64,000 nt of DNA. Source: Euonymus europaeus. Lineage: Eukaryota > Streptophyta > Magnoliopsida > Celastrales > Celastraceae. Under the pieces are notes generated by a model, which saw nothing but the letters and a program-made list of their open reading frames with translations, ran no database searches and had not been told where the DNA came from. The stretch is taken from positions 9,498,501 through 9,562,500 of the forward strand of contig OY756958.1 in the NCBI GenBank assembly GCA_963580455.1, given 5' to 3'. Below are positions 38,791 through 50,207 of this stretch, piece by piece; within the stretch, counting starts at the first letter, position 1; each line of letters starts with the position of its first letter. A program made the position numbers and the translations under genes.

Positions 38791-41088
38791 GCTCAACTCT
38801 CAGTATGGAGTAGCTTTTATTGAATTTGCCCATTTCTTATTGATAGTTGGGGTTTTGGAATCAAAATAATCCAGCAAGCATATACTCGTAAAATTTGACA
38901 TAGAAGAACAATAAAAAGTGTACACCGAGCAACTTTGATAGTCCGAAGTTTCACAAGTCACTCTATGGAGGAGCTTTAAACGGTTTTGTCCATTTGTCAT
39001 AGAAAGTTGGGGTTTTGGCATCGAAATAATCTAGGAAGCTTATAGTCGTAAAATTTGACATAGAAGAACATTAAAAAGTGTACACCGAGCAACTTTTATG
39101 GTCCGAAGTAACTCAACTCTCTCTATGGAGGAGCTTTAAACGGTTTTGTCCATTTGTCATAGAAAGTTGGGGTTTTGGCATCGAAATAATCTAGGAAGCT
39201 TATACTCGTAAAATTTAACATAGAATAACAATAAAAAGTGTGCACCGAGCAACTTTGATAGTCCGAAGTTGCACAACTCTCTCTATGGAGGAGCTTTTAA
39301 CATTTTTGTCCATTTGTCATAGAAAGTTGGGGTTTTGGAATCGAAATAATATAGGAAGCTTATACTCGTAAAATTTGACATAGAAGAACAATAAAAAGTT
39401 TACACCGAGCAACTTTGATAGTCCGAAGTTGCACAACTCTCTCTATGGAGGAGCTTTTGACGTTATTGTCCATTTGTCATAAAAAGTTGTTGTTTTGGAA
39501 TCGAAATAATCTAAGAAACTTATACTCGTAAAATTTGACATAGAAGAACAATAAAAAGTGTACACCGAGCAACTTTTATGGTCCGGAATTGCTCAACTCT
39601 CAGTATGGAGTAGCTTTTATTGAATTTGCCCATTTCTTATTGATAGTTGGGGTTTTGGAATCAAAATAATCCAGCAAGCATATACTCGTAAAATTTGACA
39701 TAGAAGAACAATAAAAAGTGTACACCGAGCAACTTTGATAGTCCGAAGTTTCACAAGTCACTCTATGGAGGAGCTTTAAACGGTTTTGTCCATTTGTCAT
39801 AGAAAGTTGGGGTTTTGGCATCAAAATAATCTAGGAAGCTTATAGTCGTAAAATTTGACATAGAAGAACAATAAAAAGTGTACACCGAGCAACTTTTATG
39901 GTCCGAAGTAACTCAACTCTCTCTATGGAGGAGCTTTAAACGGTTTTGTCCATTTGTCATAGAAAGTTGGGGTTTTGGCATCGAAATAATCTAGGAAGGT
40001 TATACTCGTAAAATTTAACATAGAATAACAATAAAAAGTGTGCACCGAGCAACTTTGATAGTCCAAGTTTCACAAGTCACTCTATGGAGGAGCTTTAAAC
40101 GGTTTTGTCCATTTGTCATAGAAAGTTGGGATTTTGGCATCGAAATAATCTAGGAAGCTTATAGTCGTAAAATTTGACATAGAAGAACAATAAAAAGTGT
40201 ACACCGAGCAACTTTTATGGTCCGAAGTTGCACAACTCTCTCTATGGAGGAGCTTTTAACATTTTTGTCCATTTGTCATAGAAAGTTGGGGTTTTGGAAT
40301 CGAAATAATCTAGAAAGCTTATACTCGTAAAATTTTTACATAGAAGAACAATAAAAAGTGTACACCGAGCAACTTTGATAGTCCGATGTTGCACAACTCA
40401 CTCTATGGAGGAGCTTTAAACGGTTTTGTCCATTTGTCATAGAAAGTTGGGGTTTTGGCATCGAAATAATCTAGGAAGCTTATACTCGTAAAATTTGACA
40501 TAGAAGAACAATAAAAAGTTTACACCGAGCAACTTTGATAGTCCGAAGTTGCACAACTCTCTCTATGGAGGAGCTTTTGACGTTATTGTCCATTTGTCAT
40601 AGAAAGTTGGTGTTTTGGAATCGAAATAATCTAGGAAACTTATACTCGTAAAATTTGACATAGAAGAACAATAAAAAGTGTACACCGAGCAACTTTTATG
40701 GTCCGGAATTGCTCAACTCTCAGTATGGAGTAGCTTTTATTGAATTTGCCCATTTCTTATTGATAGTTGGGGTTTTGGAATCAAAATAATCCAGCAAGCA
40801 TATACTCGTAAAATTTGACATAGAAGAACAATAAAAAGTGTACACCGAGCAACTTTGATAGTCCGAAGTTTCACAAGTCACTCTATGGAGGAGCTTTAAA
40901 CGGTTTTGTCCATTTGTCATAGAAAGTTGGGGTTTTGGCATCGAAATAATCTAGGAAGCTTATAGTCGTAAAATTTGACATAGAAGAACAATAAAAAGTG
41001 TACACCGAGCAACTTTTATGGTCCGAAGTAACTCAACTCTCTCTATGGAGAAGCTTTAAACGGTTTTGTCCATTTGTCATAGAAAGTT

Positions 41089-43009
41089 GGCGTTTTGGCA
41101 TCGAAATAATCTATGAAGCTTATACTCGTAAAATTTAACATAGAATAACAATAAAAAGTGTGCACCGAGCAACTTTGATAGTCCGAAGTTGCACAACTCT
41201 CTCTATGGAGGAGCTTTTAACATTTTTGTCCATTTGTCATAGAAAGTTGGGGTTTTGGAATCGAAATAATCTAGAAAGCTTATACTCGTAAAATTTTTAC
41301 ATAGAAGAACAATAAAAAGTGTACACCGAGCAACTTTGATAGTCCGATGTTGCACAACTCACTCTATGGAGGAGCTTTAAACGGTTTTGTCCATTTGTCA
41401 TAGAAAGTTGGGGTTTTGGCATCGAAATAATCTAGGAAGCTTATACTCGTAAAATTTGACATAGAAGAACAATAAAAAGTTTACACCGAGCAACTTTGAT
41501 AGTCCGAAGTTGCACAACTCTCTCTATGGAGGAGCTTTTGACGTTATTGTCCATTTGTCATAGAAAGTTGGTGTTTTGGAATCGAAATAATCTAGGAAAC
41601 TTATACTCGTAAAATTTGACATAGAAGAACAATAAAAAGTGTACACCGAGCAACTTTTATGGTCCGGAATTGCTCAACTCTCAGTATGGAGTAGCTTTTA
41701 ATGAATTTGCCCATTTCTTATTGATAGTTGGGGTTTTGGAATCAAAATAATCCAGCAAGCATATACTCGTAAAATTTGACATAGAAGAACAATAAAAAGT
41801 GTACACCGAGCAACTTTGATAGTCCGAAGTTTCACAAGTCACTCTATGGAGGAGCTTTAAACGGTTTTGTCCATTTGTCATAGAAAGTTGGGGTTTTGGC
41901 ATCGATATAATCTAGAAAGCTTATACTCGTAAAATTTGACATAGAAGAACAATAAAAAGTGTACACCGAGCAACTTTGATAGTACGAAGTTGCGCAACTC
42001 TCTCTATGGAGGAGCTTTTAACGTTTTTGTCCATTTGTCATAGAAAGTATGGGTTTTGGCATCGAAATAATCTAGGGTGCTTATAGTCGCAAAATTTGAC
42101 ATAGAAGAACAATAAAAAGTGTACACCGAGCAACTTTGATAGTCCGAAGTTGCACAACTCTCACTATGGAGGAGCTTTTAACGTTTTTGTCCATTTGTCA
42201 TAGAAAGTTGGGGTTTTGGCGTCGAAATAATATAGGATGCTTATAGTCGCAAAATTTGACATAAAAGAACAATAAAATGTGTACACCGAGCAACTTTGAT
42301 AGTCCGAAGTTGCACAACTCTCTCTATGGAGGAGCTTTTAACGGTTTTGTCCATTTGTCATAGAAATTTGGGGTTTTGGCATCGAAATAATCTAGGATGC
42401 TTATAGTCGTAAAATTTGACATGGAAGAACAATAAAAAGTGTACACCGAGCAACTTTTATGGTCCGAAGTTACTCAACTCTCTCTATGGAGGAGCTTTAA
42501 ACGGTTTTGTCCATTTGTCATAGAAAGTTGGGGTTTTTGCATCGAAATAATCTAGGATGCCTATAGTCTTAAAATTTGACATAGAAAAACAATAAAAAGT
42601 GTACACCGAGAAACTTTTATGTTTCGAAGTTGCTCAACTCTCTCTATGGAGAAGCTTTAAACGGTTTTGTCCATTTGTCATAGAAAGTTGGGGTTTTGGC
42701 ATCGAAATAATCTAGGAAGCTTATACTCGTAAAATTTGACATAGAATAACAATAAAAATTGTACACCGAGAAAGTTTGATAGTCCGAAGTTGCACAACTC
42801 TCTCTGTGGAGGAGCTTTTAACGCTTTTGTCCATTTGTCATAGAAAGTTGGGGTTTTGGCATCGAAATAATCTAGGAAGCTCATACTCGTAAAATTTGAC
42901 ATAGAAGAACAATAAAAATTGTACACCGAGCAATTTTTATGGTTCGAAGTTGCACAACTCTCTCTATGGAGTAGCTTTAAACGGTTTTGTCCATTTGTCA
43001 TAGAAAGTT
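41089..43009. repeat. 1,921-bp tandem duplication, copy 1 (12 monomers)
   Basis: The block begins at a GTTGGCGTTTTGGCATCG variant followed by AATCTATGAAGC, and recurs at +1,921. The extra base over 12 x 160 comes from the AAATTTTTACATAG monomer. Matching private markers include GATATAATCTAGAAAGC, AATCTAGGGTGC, GAAATTTGGGG, CATGGAAGAAC and CTCTGTGGAGG. Confidence 0.9.
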
Positions 43010-44930
43010 GGCGTTTTGGCATCGAAATAATCTATGAAGCTTATACTCGTAAAATTTAACATAGAATAACAATAAAAAGTGTGCACCGAGCAACTTTGAT
43101 AGTCCGAAGTTGCACAACTCTCTCTATGGAGGAGCTTTTAACATTTTTGTCCATTTGTCATAGAAAGTTGGGGTTTTGGAATCGAAATAATCTAGAAAGC
43201 TTATACTCGTAAAATTTTTACATAGAAGAACAATAAAAAGTGTACACCGAGCAACTTTGATAGTCCGATGTTGCACAACTCACTCTATGGAGGAGCTTTA
43301 AACGGTTTTGTCCATTTGTCATAGAAAGTTGGGGTTTTGGCATCGAAATAATCTAGGAAGCTTATACTCGTAAAATTTGACATAGAAGAACAATAAAAAG
43401 TTTACACCGAGCAACTTTGATAGTCCGAAGTTGCACAACTCTCTCTATGGAGGAGCTTTTGACGTTATTGTCCATTTGTCATAGAAAGTTGGTGTTTTGG
43501 AATCGAAATAATCTAGGAAACTTATACTCGTAAAATTTGACATAGAAGAACAATAAAAAGTGTACACCGAGCAACTTTTATGGTCCGGAATTGCTCAACT
43601 CTCAGTATGGAGTAGCTTTTAATGAATTTGCCCATTTCTTATTGATAGTTGGGGTTTTGGAATCAAAATAATCCAGCAAGCATATACTCGTAAAATTTGA
43701 CATAGAAGAACAATAAAAAGTGTACACCGAGCAACTTTGATAGTCCGAAGTTTCACAAGTCACTCTATGGAGGAGCTTTAAACGGTTTTGTCCATTTGTC
43801 ATAGAAAGTTGGGGTTTTGGCATCGATATAATCTAGAAAGCTTATACTCGTAAAATTTGACATAGAAGAACAATAAAAAGTGTACACCGAGCAACTTTGA
43901 TAGTACGAAGTTGCACAACTCTCTCTATGGAGGAGCTTTTAACGTTTTTGTCCATTTGTCATAGAAAGTATGGGTTTTGGCATCGAAATAATCTAGGGTG
44001 CTTATAGTCGCAAAATTTGACATAGAAGAACAATAAAAAGTGTACACCGAGCAACTTTGATAGTCCGAAGTTGCACAACTCTCACTATGGAGGAGCTTTT
44101 AACGTTTTTGTCCATTTGTAATAGAAAGTTGGGGTTTTGGCGTCGAAATAATCTAGGATGCTTATAGTCGCAAAATTTGACATAAAAGAACAATAAAATG
44201 TGTACACCGAGCAACTTTGATAGTCCGAAGTTGCACAACTCTCTCTATGGAGGAGCTTTTAACGGTTTTGTCCATTTGTCATAGAAATTTGGGGTTTTGG
44301 CATCGAAATAATCTAGGATGCTTATAGTCGTAAAATTTGACATGGAAGAACAATAAAAAGTGTACACCGAGCAACTTTTATGGTCCGAAGTTACTCAACT
44401 CTCTCTATGGAGGAGCTTTAAACGGTTTTGTCCATTTGTCATAGAAAGTTGGGGTTTTTGCATCGAAATAATCTAGGATGCCTATAGTCTTAAAATTTGA
44501 CATAGAAAAACAATAAAAAGTGTACACCGAGAAACTTTTATGTTTCGAAGTTGCTCAACTCTCTCTATGGAGGAGCTTTAAACGGTTTTGTCCATTTGTC
44601 ATAGAAAGTTGGGGTTTTGGCATCGAAATAATCTAGGAAGCTTATACTCGTAAAATTTGACATAGAATAACAATAAAAATTGTACACCGAGAAAGTTTGA
44701 TAGTCCGAAGTTGCACAACTCTCTCTGTGGAGGAGCTTTTAACGCTTTTGTCCATTTGTCATAGAAAGTTGGGGTTTTGGCATCGAAATAATCTAGGAAG
44801 CTCATACTCGTAAAATTTGACATAGAAGAACAATAAAAATTGTACACCGAGCAATTTTTATGGTTCGAAGTTGCACAACTCTCTCTATGGAGTAGCTTTA
44901 AACGGTTTTGTCCATTTGTCATAGAAAGTT
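43010..44930. repeat. 1,921-bp tandem duplication, copy 2
   Basis: Near-identical to 41,089-43,009. The few differences seen include GTTGCGCAAC/GTTGCACAAC (about 41,992 and 43,913) and GAGAAGC/GAGGAGC (about 42,650 and 44,571). Its right end reads GTTGGGG where copy 1 runs into GTTGGCG, marking the crossover point near 43,010. Confidence 0.9.
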
Positions 44931-47760
44931 GGGGTTTTGGCATCGAAATAATCTAGGAAGCTTATACTCGTAAAATTTGACATAGAATAACAATAAAAAG
45001 TGTACACCGAGCAAATTTGATAGTCCGAAGTTGCACAACTTACTCTATCGAGGAGCTTTAAACGGTTTTGTCCATTTATCATAGAAAGTTGGGGTTTTGG
45101 CATCGAAATAATCTAGGATGTTTATACTCGTAAAATTTGACATAGAATAACAATAAACAGTTTACACCGAGCAACTTTGATAGTCCGAAGTTGCACAACT
45201 CTCTCTATGGAGGAGATTTTGACGTTTTTGTCCATTTGTCATAGAAAGTTGGTGTTTTGGAATCGAAATAATCTAGTAAACTTATACTCGTAAAATTTGA
45301 CAAAGAAGAACAATAAAAAGTGTACACCGAGCAACTTTTATGGTCCGAAATTGCTCAACTCTCACTATGGAGTAGCTTTTAACGAATTTGCCCATTTCTT
45401 AATGATAGTTGGGGTTTTGGAATCAAAATAATCCAGCAAGCATATACTCATAAAATTTGACATAGAAGAACAATAAAAAGTGTACACCGAGCAACTTTGA
45501 TAGTCCGATGTTTCACAACTCACTCTATGGAGGAGCTTTAAACGGTTTTGTCCATTTGTCATAGAAAGTTGGGGTTTTGGCATCGATATAATCTAGGAAG
45601 CTTATACCGGTAAAATTTGACATAGAAGAACAATAAAAAGTGTACACCGAGCAACTTTGATATTACGAAGTTGCACAACTCTCTCTATGGAGGAGCTTTT
45701 AACGTTTTTGTCCATTTGTCATAGAAAGTATGGGTTTTGGCATCGAAATAATCTAGGATGCTTATAGTCGCAAAATTTGACATAGAAGAACAATAAAAAG
45801 TGTACACCGAGCAACTTTGATAGTCCGAAGTTGCACAACTCTCTCTATGGAGGAGCTTTTAACGTTTTTGTCCATTTGTCATAGAAAGTTGGGGTTTTGG
45901 CATCAAAATAATCTAGGATGCTTATAGTCGTAAAATTTGACATAGAAGAACAATAAAAAGTGTACACCGAGCAACTTTTACGGTCCGAAGTTGCTCAACT
46001 CTCTCTATGGAGGAGCTATAAACCGTTTTGTCCATTTGTCATAGAAAGTTGGGGTTTTGGCGTCGAAATAATCTAGGATGCTTATAGTCGTAAAATTTGA
46101 CATGGAAGAACAATAAAAAGTGTACACCGAGCAACTTTTATGGTCCGAAGTTACTCAACTCTCTCTATGGAGGAGCTTTAAACGGTTTTGTCAATTTGTC
46201 ATAGAAAGTTGGGGTTTTTGCATCGAAATAATCTAGGATGCCTATAGTCTTAAAATTTGACATAGAAGAACAATAAAAAGTGTACACCGAGCAACTTTTA
46301 TGTTTCGAAGTTGCTCAACTCTCTCTATGGAGGAGCTTTAAACGGTTTTGTCCATTTGTCATAGAAAGTTGGGGTTTTGGCATCGAAATAATCTAGGAAG
46401 CTTATACTCGTAAAATTTGACATAGAATAACAATAAAAATTGTACACCGAGCAACTTTGATAGTCCGAAGTTGCACAACTCTCTCTGTGGAGGAGCTTTT
46501 AACGCTTTTGTCCATTTGTCATAGAAAGTTGGGGTTTTGGCATCGAAATAATCTAGGAAGCTTATACTCGTAAAATTTGACATAGAAGAACAATAAAAAT
46601 TGTACACCGAGCAATTTTTATGGTTCGAAGTTGCACAACTCTCTCTATGGAGTAGCTTTAAACGGTTTTGTCCATTTGTCATAGAAAGTTGGGATTTTGG
46701 CATCGAAATAATCAAGGAAGCTTATACTCGTAAAATTTGACATAGAATAACAATAAAAAGTGTACACCGAGCAACTTTGATAGTCCGAAGTTGCACAACT
46801 TACTCTATCGAGGAGCTTTAAACGGTTTTGTCCATTTGTCATAGAAAGTTGCGGTTTTGGCATCGAAATAATCTAGGAAGCTTATATTCGTAAAATTTGA
46901 CATAGAATAACAATAAACAGTTTACACCGAGCAACTTTGATAGTCCGAAGTTGCACAACTCTCTCTATGGAGGAGATTTTGACGTTTTTGTCCATTTATC
47001 ATAGAAAGTTGGTGTTTTGGAATCGAAATAATCTAGTAAACTTATACTCGTAAAATTTGACAAAGAAGAACAATAAAAAGTGTACACCGAGCAACTTTTA
47101 TGGTCCGGAATTGCTCAACTCTTACTATGGAGTAGCTTTTAACGAATTTGCCCATTTCTTAATGATAGTTGGGGTTTTGGAATCAAAATAATCCAGCAAG
47201 CATATACTCGTAAAATTTGACATAGAAGAACAATAAAAAGTGTACACCGAGCAACTTTGATAGTCCGATGTTTCACAACTCACTCTATGGAGGAGCTTTA
47301 AACGGTTTTGTCCATTTGTCATAGAAAGTTGGGGTTTTGGCATCGATATAATCTAGGAAGCTTGTACCCGTAAAATTTGACATAGAAGAACAATAAAAAG
47401 AGTACACCGAGCAACTTTGATAGTACGAAGTTGCACAACTCTCTCTATGGAGGAGCTTTTAACGTTTTTGTCCGTTTGTCATAGAAAGTATGGGTTTTGG
47501 CATCGAAATAATCTAGGATGCTTATAGTCGCAAAATTTGACATAGAAGAACAATAAAAAGTGTACACCGAGCAACTTTGATAGTCCGAAGTTGCACAACT
47601 CTCTCTATGGAGGAGCTTTTAACGTTTTTATCCATTTGTCATAGAAAGTTGGGGTTTTGGCATCAAAATAATCTAGGATGCTTATAGTCGTAAAATTTGA
47701 CATAGAAGAACAATAAAAAGTGTACACCGAGCAACTTTTATGGTCTGAAGTTGCTCAACT
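44240..47760. repeat. Two 1,760-bp HOR copies (11 monomers each)
   Basis: The markers TTTTTGCATCG with GCCTATAGTCTTAAAA (about 44,456 and 46,216), CTCTGTGGAGG (44,722 and 46,482), CTTACTCTATCG (45,049 and 46,809) and CAATAAACAG (45,151 and 46,911) recur at +1,760. Overlap with the 1,921-bp copies to the left shows the same HOR with one monomer fewer. Divergence between the two copies looks like 1-2%. Confidence 0.82.
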
Positions 47761-48690
47761 CTCTCTATGGAGGAGCTTTAAACGGTTTTGTCCATTTGTC
47801 ATAGAAAGTTGGGGTTTTGGCATCGAAATAATCTAGGAAGCTTATACTCGTAAAATTTAACATAGAATAACAATAGAAAGTGAACACCGAGCAACTTTGA
47901 ATAGTCCGAAGTTGCACAATTCTCTTTATGGAGGAGCTTTTAACGTTTTTGTCCATTTTTCATAGAAAGTTGGGGTTTTGGAATCGAAGTAATCTTGGAA
48001 ACTTATACTCGTAAAATTTGACATAGAAGAACAATAAAAAGTATACACCGAGCAACTTCGATAGTCCGAAGTTGCACAACTCTCTCTATGGAGGAGCTTT
48101 TAACGTTTTTGTCCATTTGTCATAGAAAGTATGGGTTTTGGCATCGAAATAATCTAGGATGCTTATAGTCGCAAAATTTGACATAGAAGAACAATAAAAA
48201 GTGTACACCGAGCAACTTTGATAGTACGAAGTTGCACAACTCTCACTATGGAGGAGCTTTTAACGTTTTTGTCTATTTTTCATAGAAAGTTGGGGTTTTG
48301 GCATCGAAATAATCTAAGATGCTTATAGTCGCAAAATTTGACATAAAAGAACAATAAAAAGTGTACACCGAGCAACTTTGATAGTCCGAAGTTGCACAAC
48401 TCTCTCTATGGAGGAGCTTTTAACGGTTTTGTCCATTTGTCGTAGAAAGTTGGGGTTTTGGCATCGAAATAATCTAGGATGCTTATAGTCGAAAAATTTG
48501 ACATAGAAGAACAATAAAAAGTGTACACCGACCAACTTTTATGGTCCGAAGTTACTCAACTCTCTCTATGGAGGAGCTTTAAACGGTTTTGTCCATTTGT
48601 CATAGAAAATTGGGGTTTTGGCATCGAAATAATCTAGGATGCTTATAGTCGTAAAATTTGACATAGAAGAACAATAAAAAGTGTACACCG
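47126..48690. repeat. 1.56-kb block with copies at +5,446 and +12,333
   Basis: The block starting at the GAATTTGCCCATTTCTTAATG monomer (about 47,142) recurs near 52,588, offset 5,446, and because of the domain D duplication again near 59,475. Markers include GATATAATCTAGG with TACCCGTAAAA and the GAACACCGAGCAACTTTGAATAG monomer. Copies in domain D are joined upstream to a different neighbour (GAAGTTACTCAAC), so this is an older rearranged copy, not a simple tandem. Confidence 0.75.
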
Positions 48691-50207
48691 AGCAACTTCG
48701 AATAGTCCGAAGTTGTACAATTCTCTTTATGGAGGAGCTTTTAACGTTTTTGTCCATTTTTCATAGAAAGTTGGGGTTTTGGAATCGAAGTAATCTTGGC
48801 AACTTATACTCGTAAAAGTTGACATAGAAGAACAATAAAAAGTGTACACCGAGCAACTTCGATAGTCCGAAGTTGCACAACTCTCTCTATGGAGGAGCTT
48901 TTAACGTTTTTGTCCATTTGTCATAGAAAGTATGGGTTTTGCCATCAAAATAATCTAGGATGCTTATAGTCGCAAAATTTGACATAGAAGAACAATAAAA
49001 AGTGTACACCGAGCAACTTTGATAGAACGAAGTTGCACAACTCTCACTATGGAGGAGCTTTTAACGTTTTTGTCCATTTTTCATAGAAAGTTAGGGTTTT
49101 GTCATCGAAATAATCTAGGATGCTCATAGTCGCAAAATTTGACATAAAAGAACAATAAAAAGTGTACACTGAGCAACTTTGTTAGTCCGAAGTTGCACAA
49201 CTCTCTCTATGGAGGAGCTTTTAACGGTTTTGTCCATTTGTCATAGAAAGTTGGGGTTTTGGCATCGAAATAATCTAGGATGCTTATAGTCGAAAAATTT
49301 GACATAGAAGAACAATAAAAAGTGTACACCGACCAACTTTTATGGTCCGAAGTTACTCAACTCTCTCTATGGAGGAGCTTTAAACGGTTTTGTCCATTTG
49401 TCATAGAAAATTGGGGTTTTGGCATCGAAATAATCTAGGATGCTTATAGTCGTAAAATTTGACATAGAAGAACAATAAAAAGTGTACACCGAGCAACTTC
49501 GAATAGTCCGAAGTTGTACAATTCTCTTTATGGAGGAGCTTTTAACGTTTTTGTCCATTTTTCATAGAAAGTTGGGGTTTTGGAATCGAAGTAATCTTGG
49601 CAACTTATACTCGTAAAAGTTGACATAGAAGAACAATAAAAAGTGTACACCGAGCAACTTCGATAGTCCGAAGTTGCACAACTCTCTCTATGGAGGAGCT
49701 TTTAACGTTTTTGTCCATTTGTCATAGAAAGTATGGGTTTTGCCATCAAAATAATCTAGGATGCTTATAGTCGCAAAATTTGACATAGAAGAACAATAAA
49801 AAGTGTACACCGAGCAACTTTGATAGAACGAAGTTGCACAACTCTCACTATGGAGGAGCTTTTAACGTTTTTGTCCATTTTTCATAGAAAGTTGGGGTTT
49901 TGTCATCGAAATAATCTACGATGCTCATAGTCGCAAAATTTGACATAAAAGAACAATAAAAAGTGTACACTGAGCAACTTTGTTAGTCCGAAGTTGCACA
50001 ACTCTCTCAATGGAGGAGCTTTTAACGGTTTTGTCCATTTGTCATAGAAAGTTGGGGTTTTGGCATCGAAATAATCTAGGATACTTATAGTCGAAAAATT
50101 TGACATAGAAGAACAATAAAAAGTGTACACCGACCAACTTTTATGGTCCGAAGTTACTCAACTCTCTCTATAGAGGAGCTTTAAACGGTTTTGTCCATTT
50201 GTTATAG
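48606..50207. repeat. 801-bp tandem duplication (5 monomers), inside copy 1 of the 6,887-bp unit
   Basis: The two 801-bp copies are about 48,606-49,406 and 49,407-50,207. Both contain AATCTTGGCAAC with AAAAGTTGACATAG, TTTTGCCATCAAAAT, GATAGAACGAAG and TTTGTTAGTCCG. Copies differ at scattered bases, such as GTTAGGG/GTTGGGG. The same pair exists at 55,493-57,094, so this event came before the 6,887-bp duplication. Confidence 0.88.
48853..48876. other. Variant stem: 9-bp inverted repeat extended towards the loop
   Basis: GCAACTTCG (48,853-48,861) and CGAAGTTGC (48,868-48,876) are perfect reverse complements around a 6-nt spacer. In most other monomers the left arm reads GCAACTTTG, giving 7-bp arms and a 10-nt spacer. 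Here the T-to-C change adds two base pairs inside the stem. It is common in domains C and D. Confidence 0.8.

Larger units (their letters stand above)
35761..48605. repeat. Domain C: HORs of variable length (5-12 monomers)
   Basis: A landmark monomer with GAATTTGCCCATTTCTTA or the TATTGAATTTGCCC form appears near 36,255, 37,060, 38,820, 39,620, 40,740, 41,702, 43,623, 45,386 and 47,146. The spacings are about 805, 1,760, 800, 1,120, 961, 1,921, 1,763 and 1,760 bp. Accompanying types include GTATGGGTTTTGGCATCG, GTGCACCGAGC with TTTAACATAG, and a 161-bp type with AAAATTTTTACATAG. Unit length changes by whole monomers while order within units is kept, as expected from repeated unequal exchange. 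Confidence 0.85.

Noticed and set aside
48853..48876. CENP-B box-like motif on the minus strand (TTCGGACTATCGAAG)
   Set aside because: It matches the TTCG and central A of the nTTCGnnnnAnnCGGGn pattern but lacks the CGGG half (GAAG instead). I do not call a CENP-B box.
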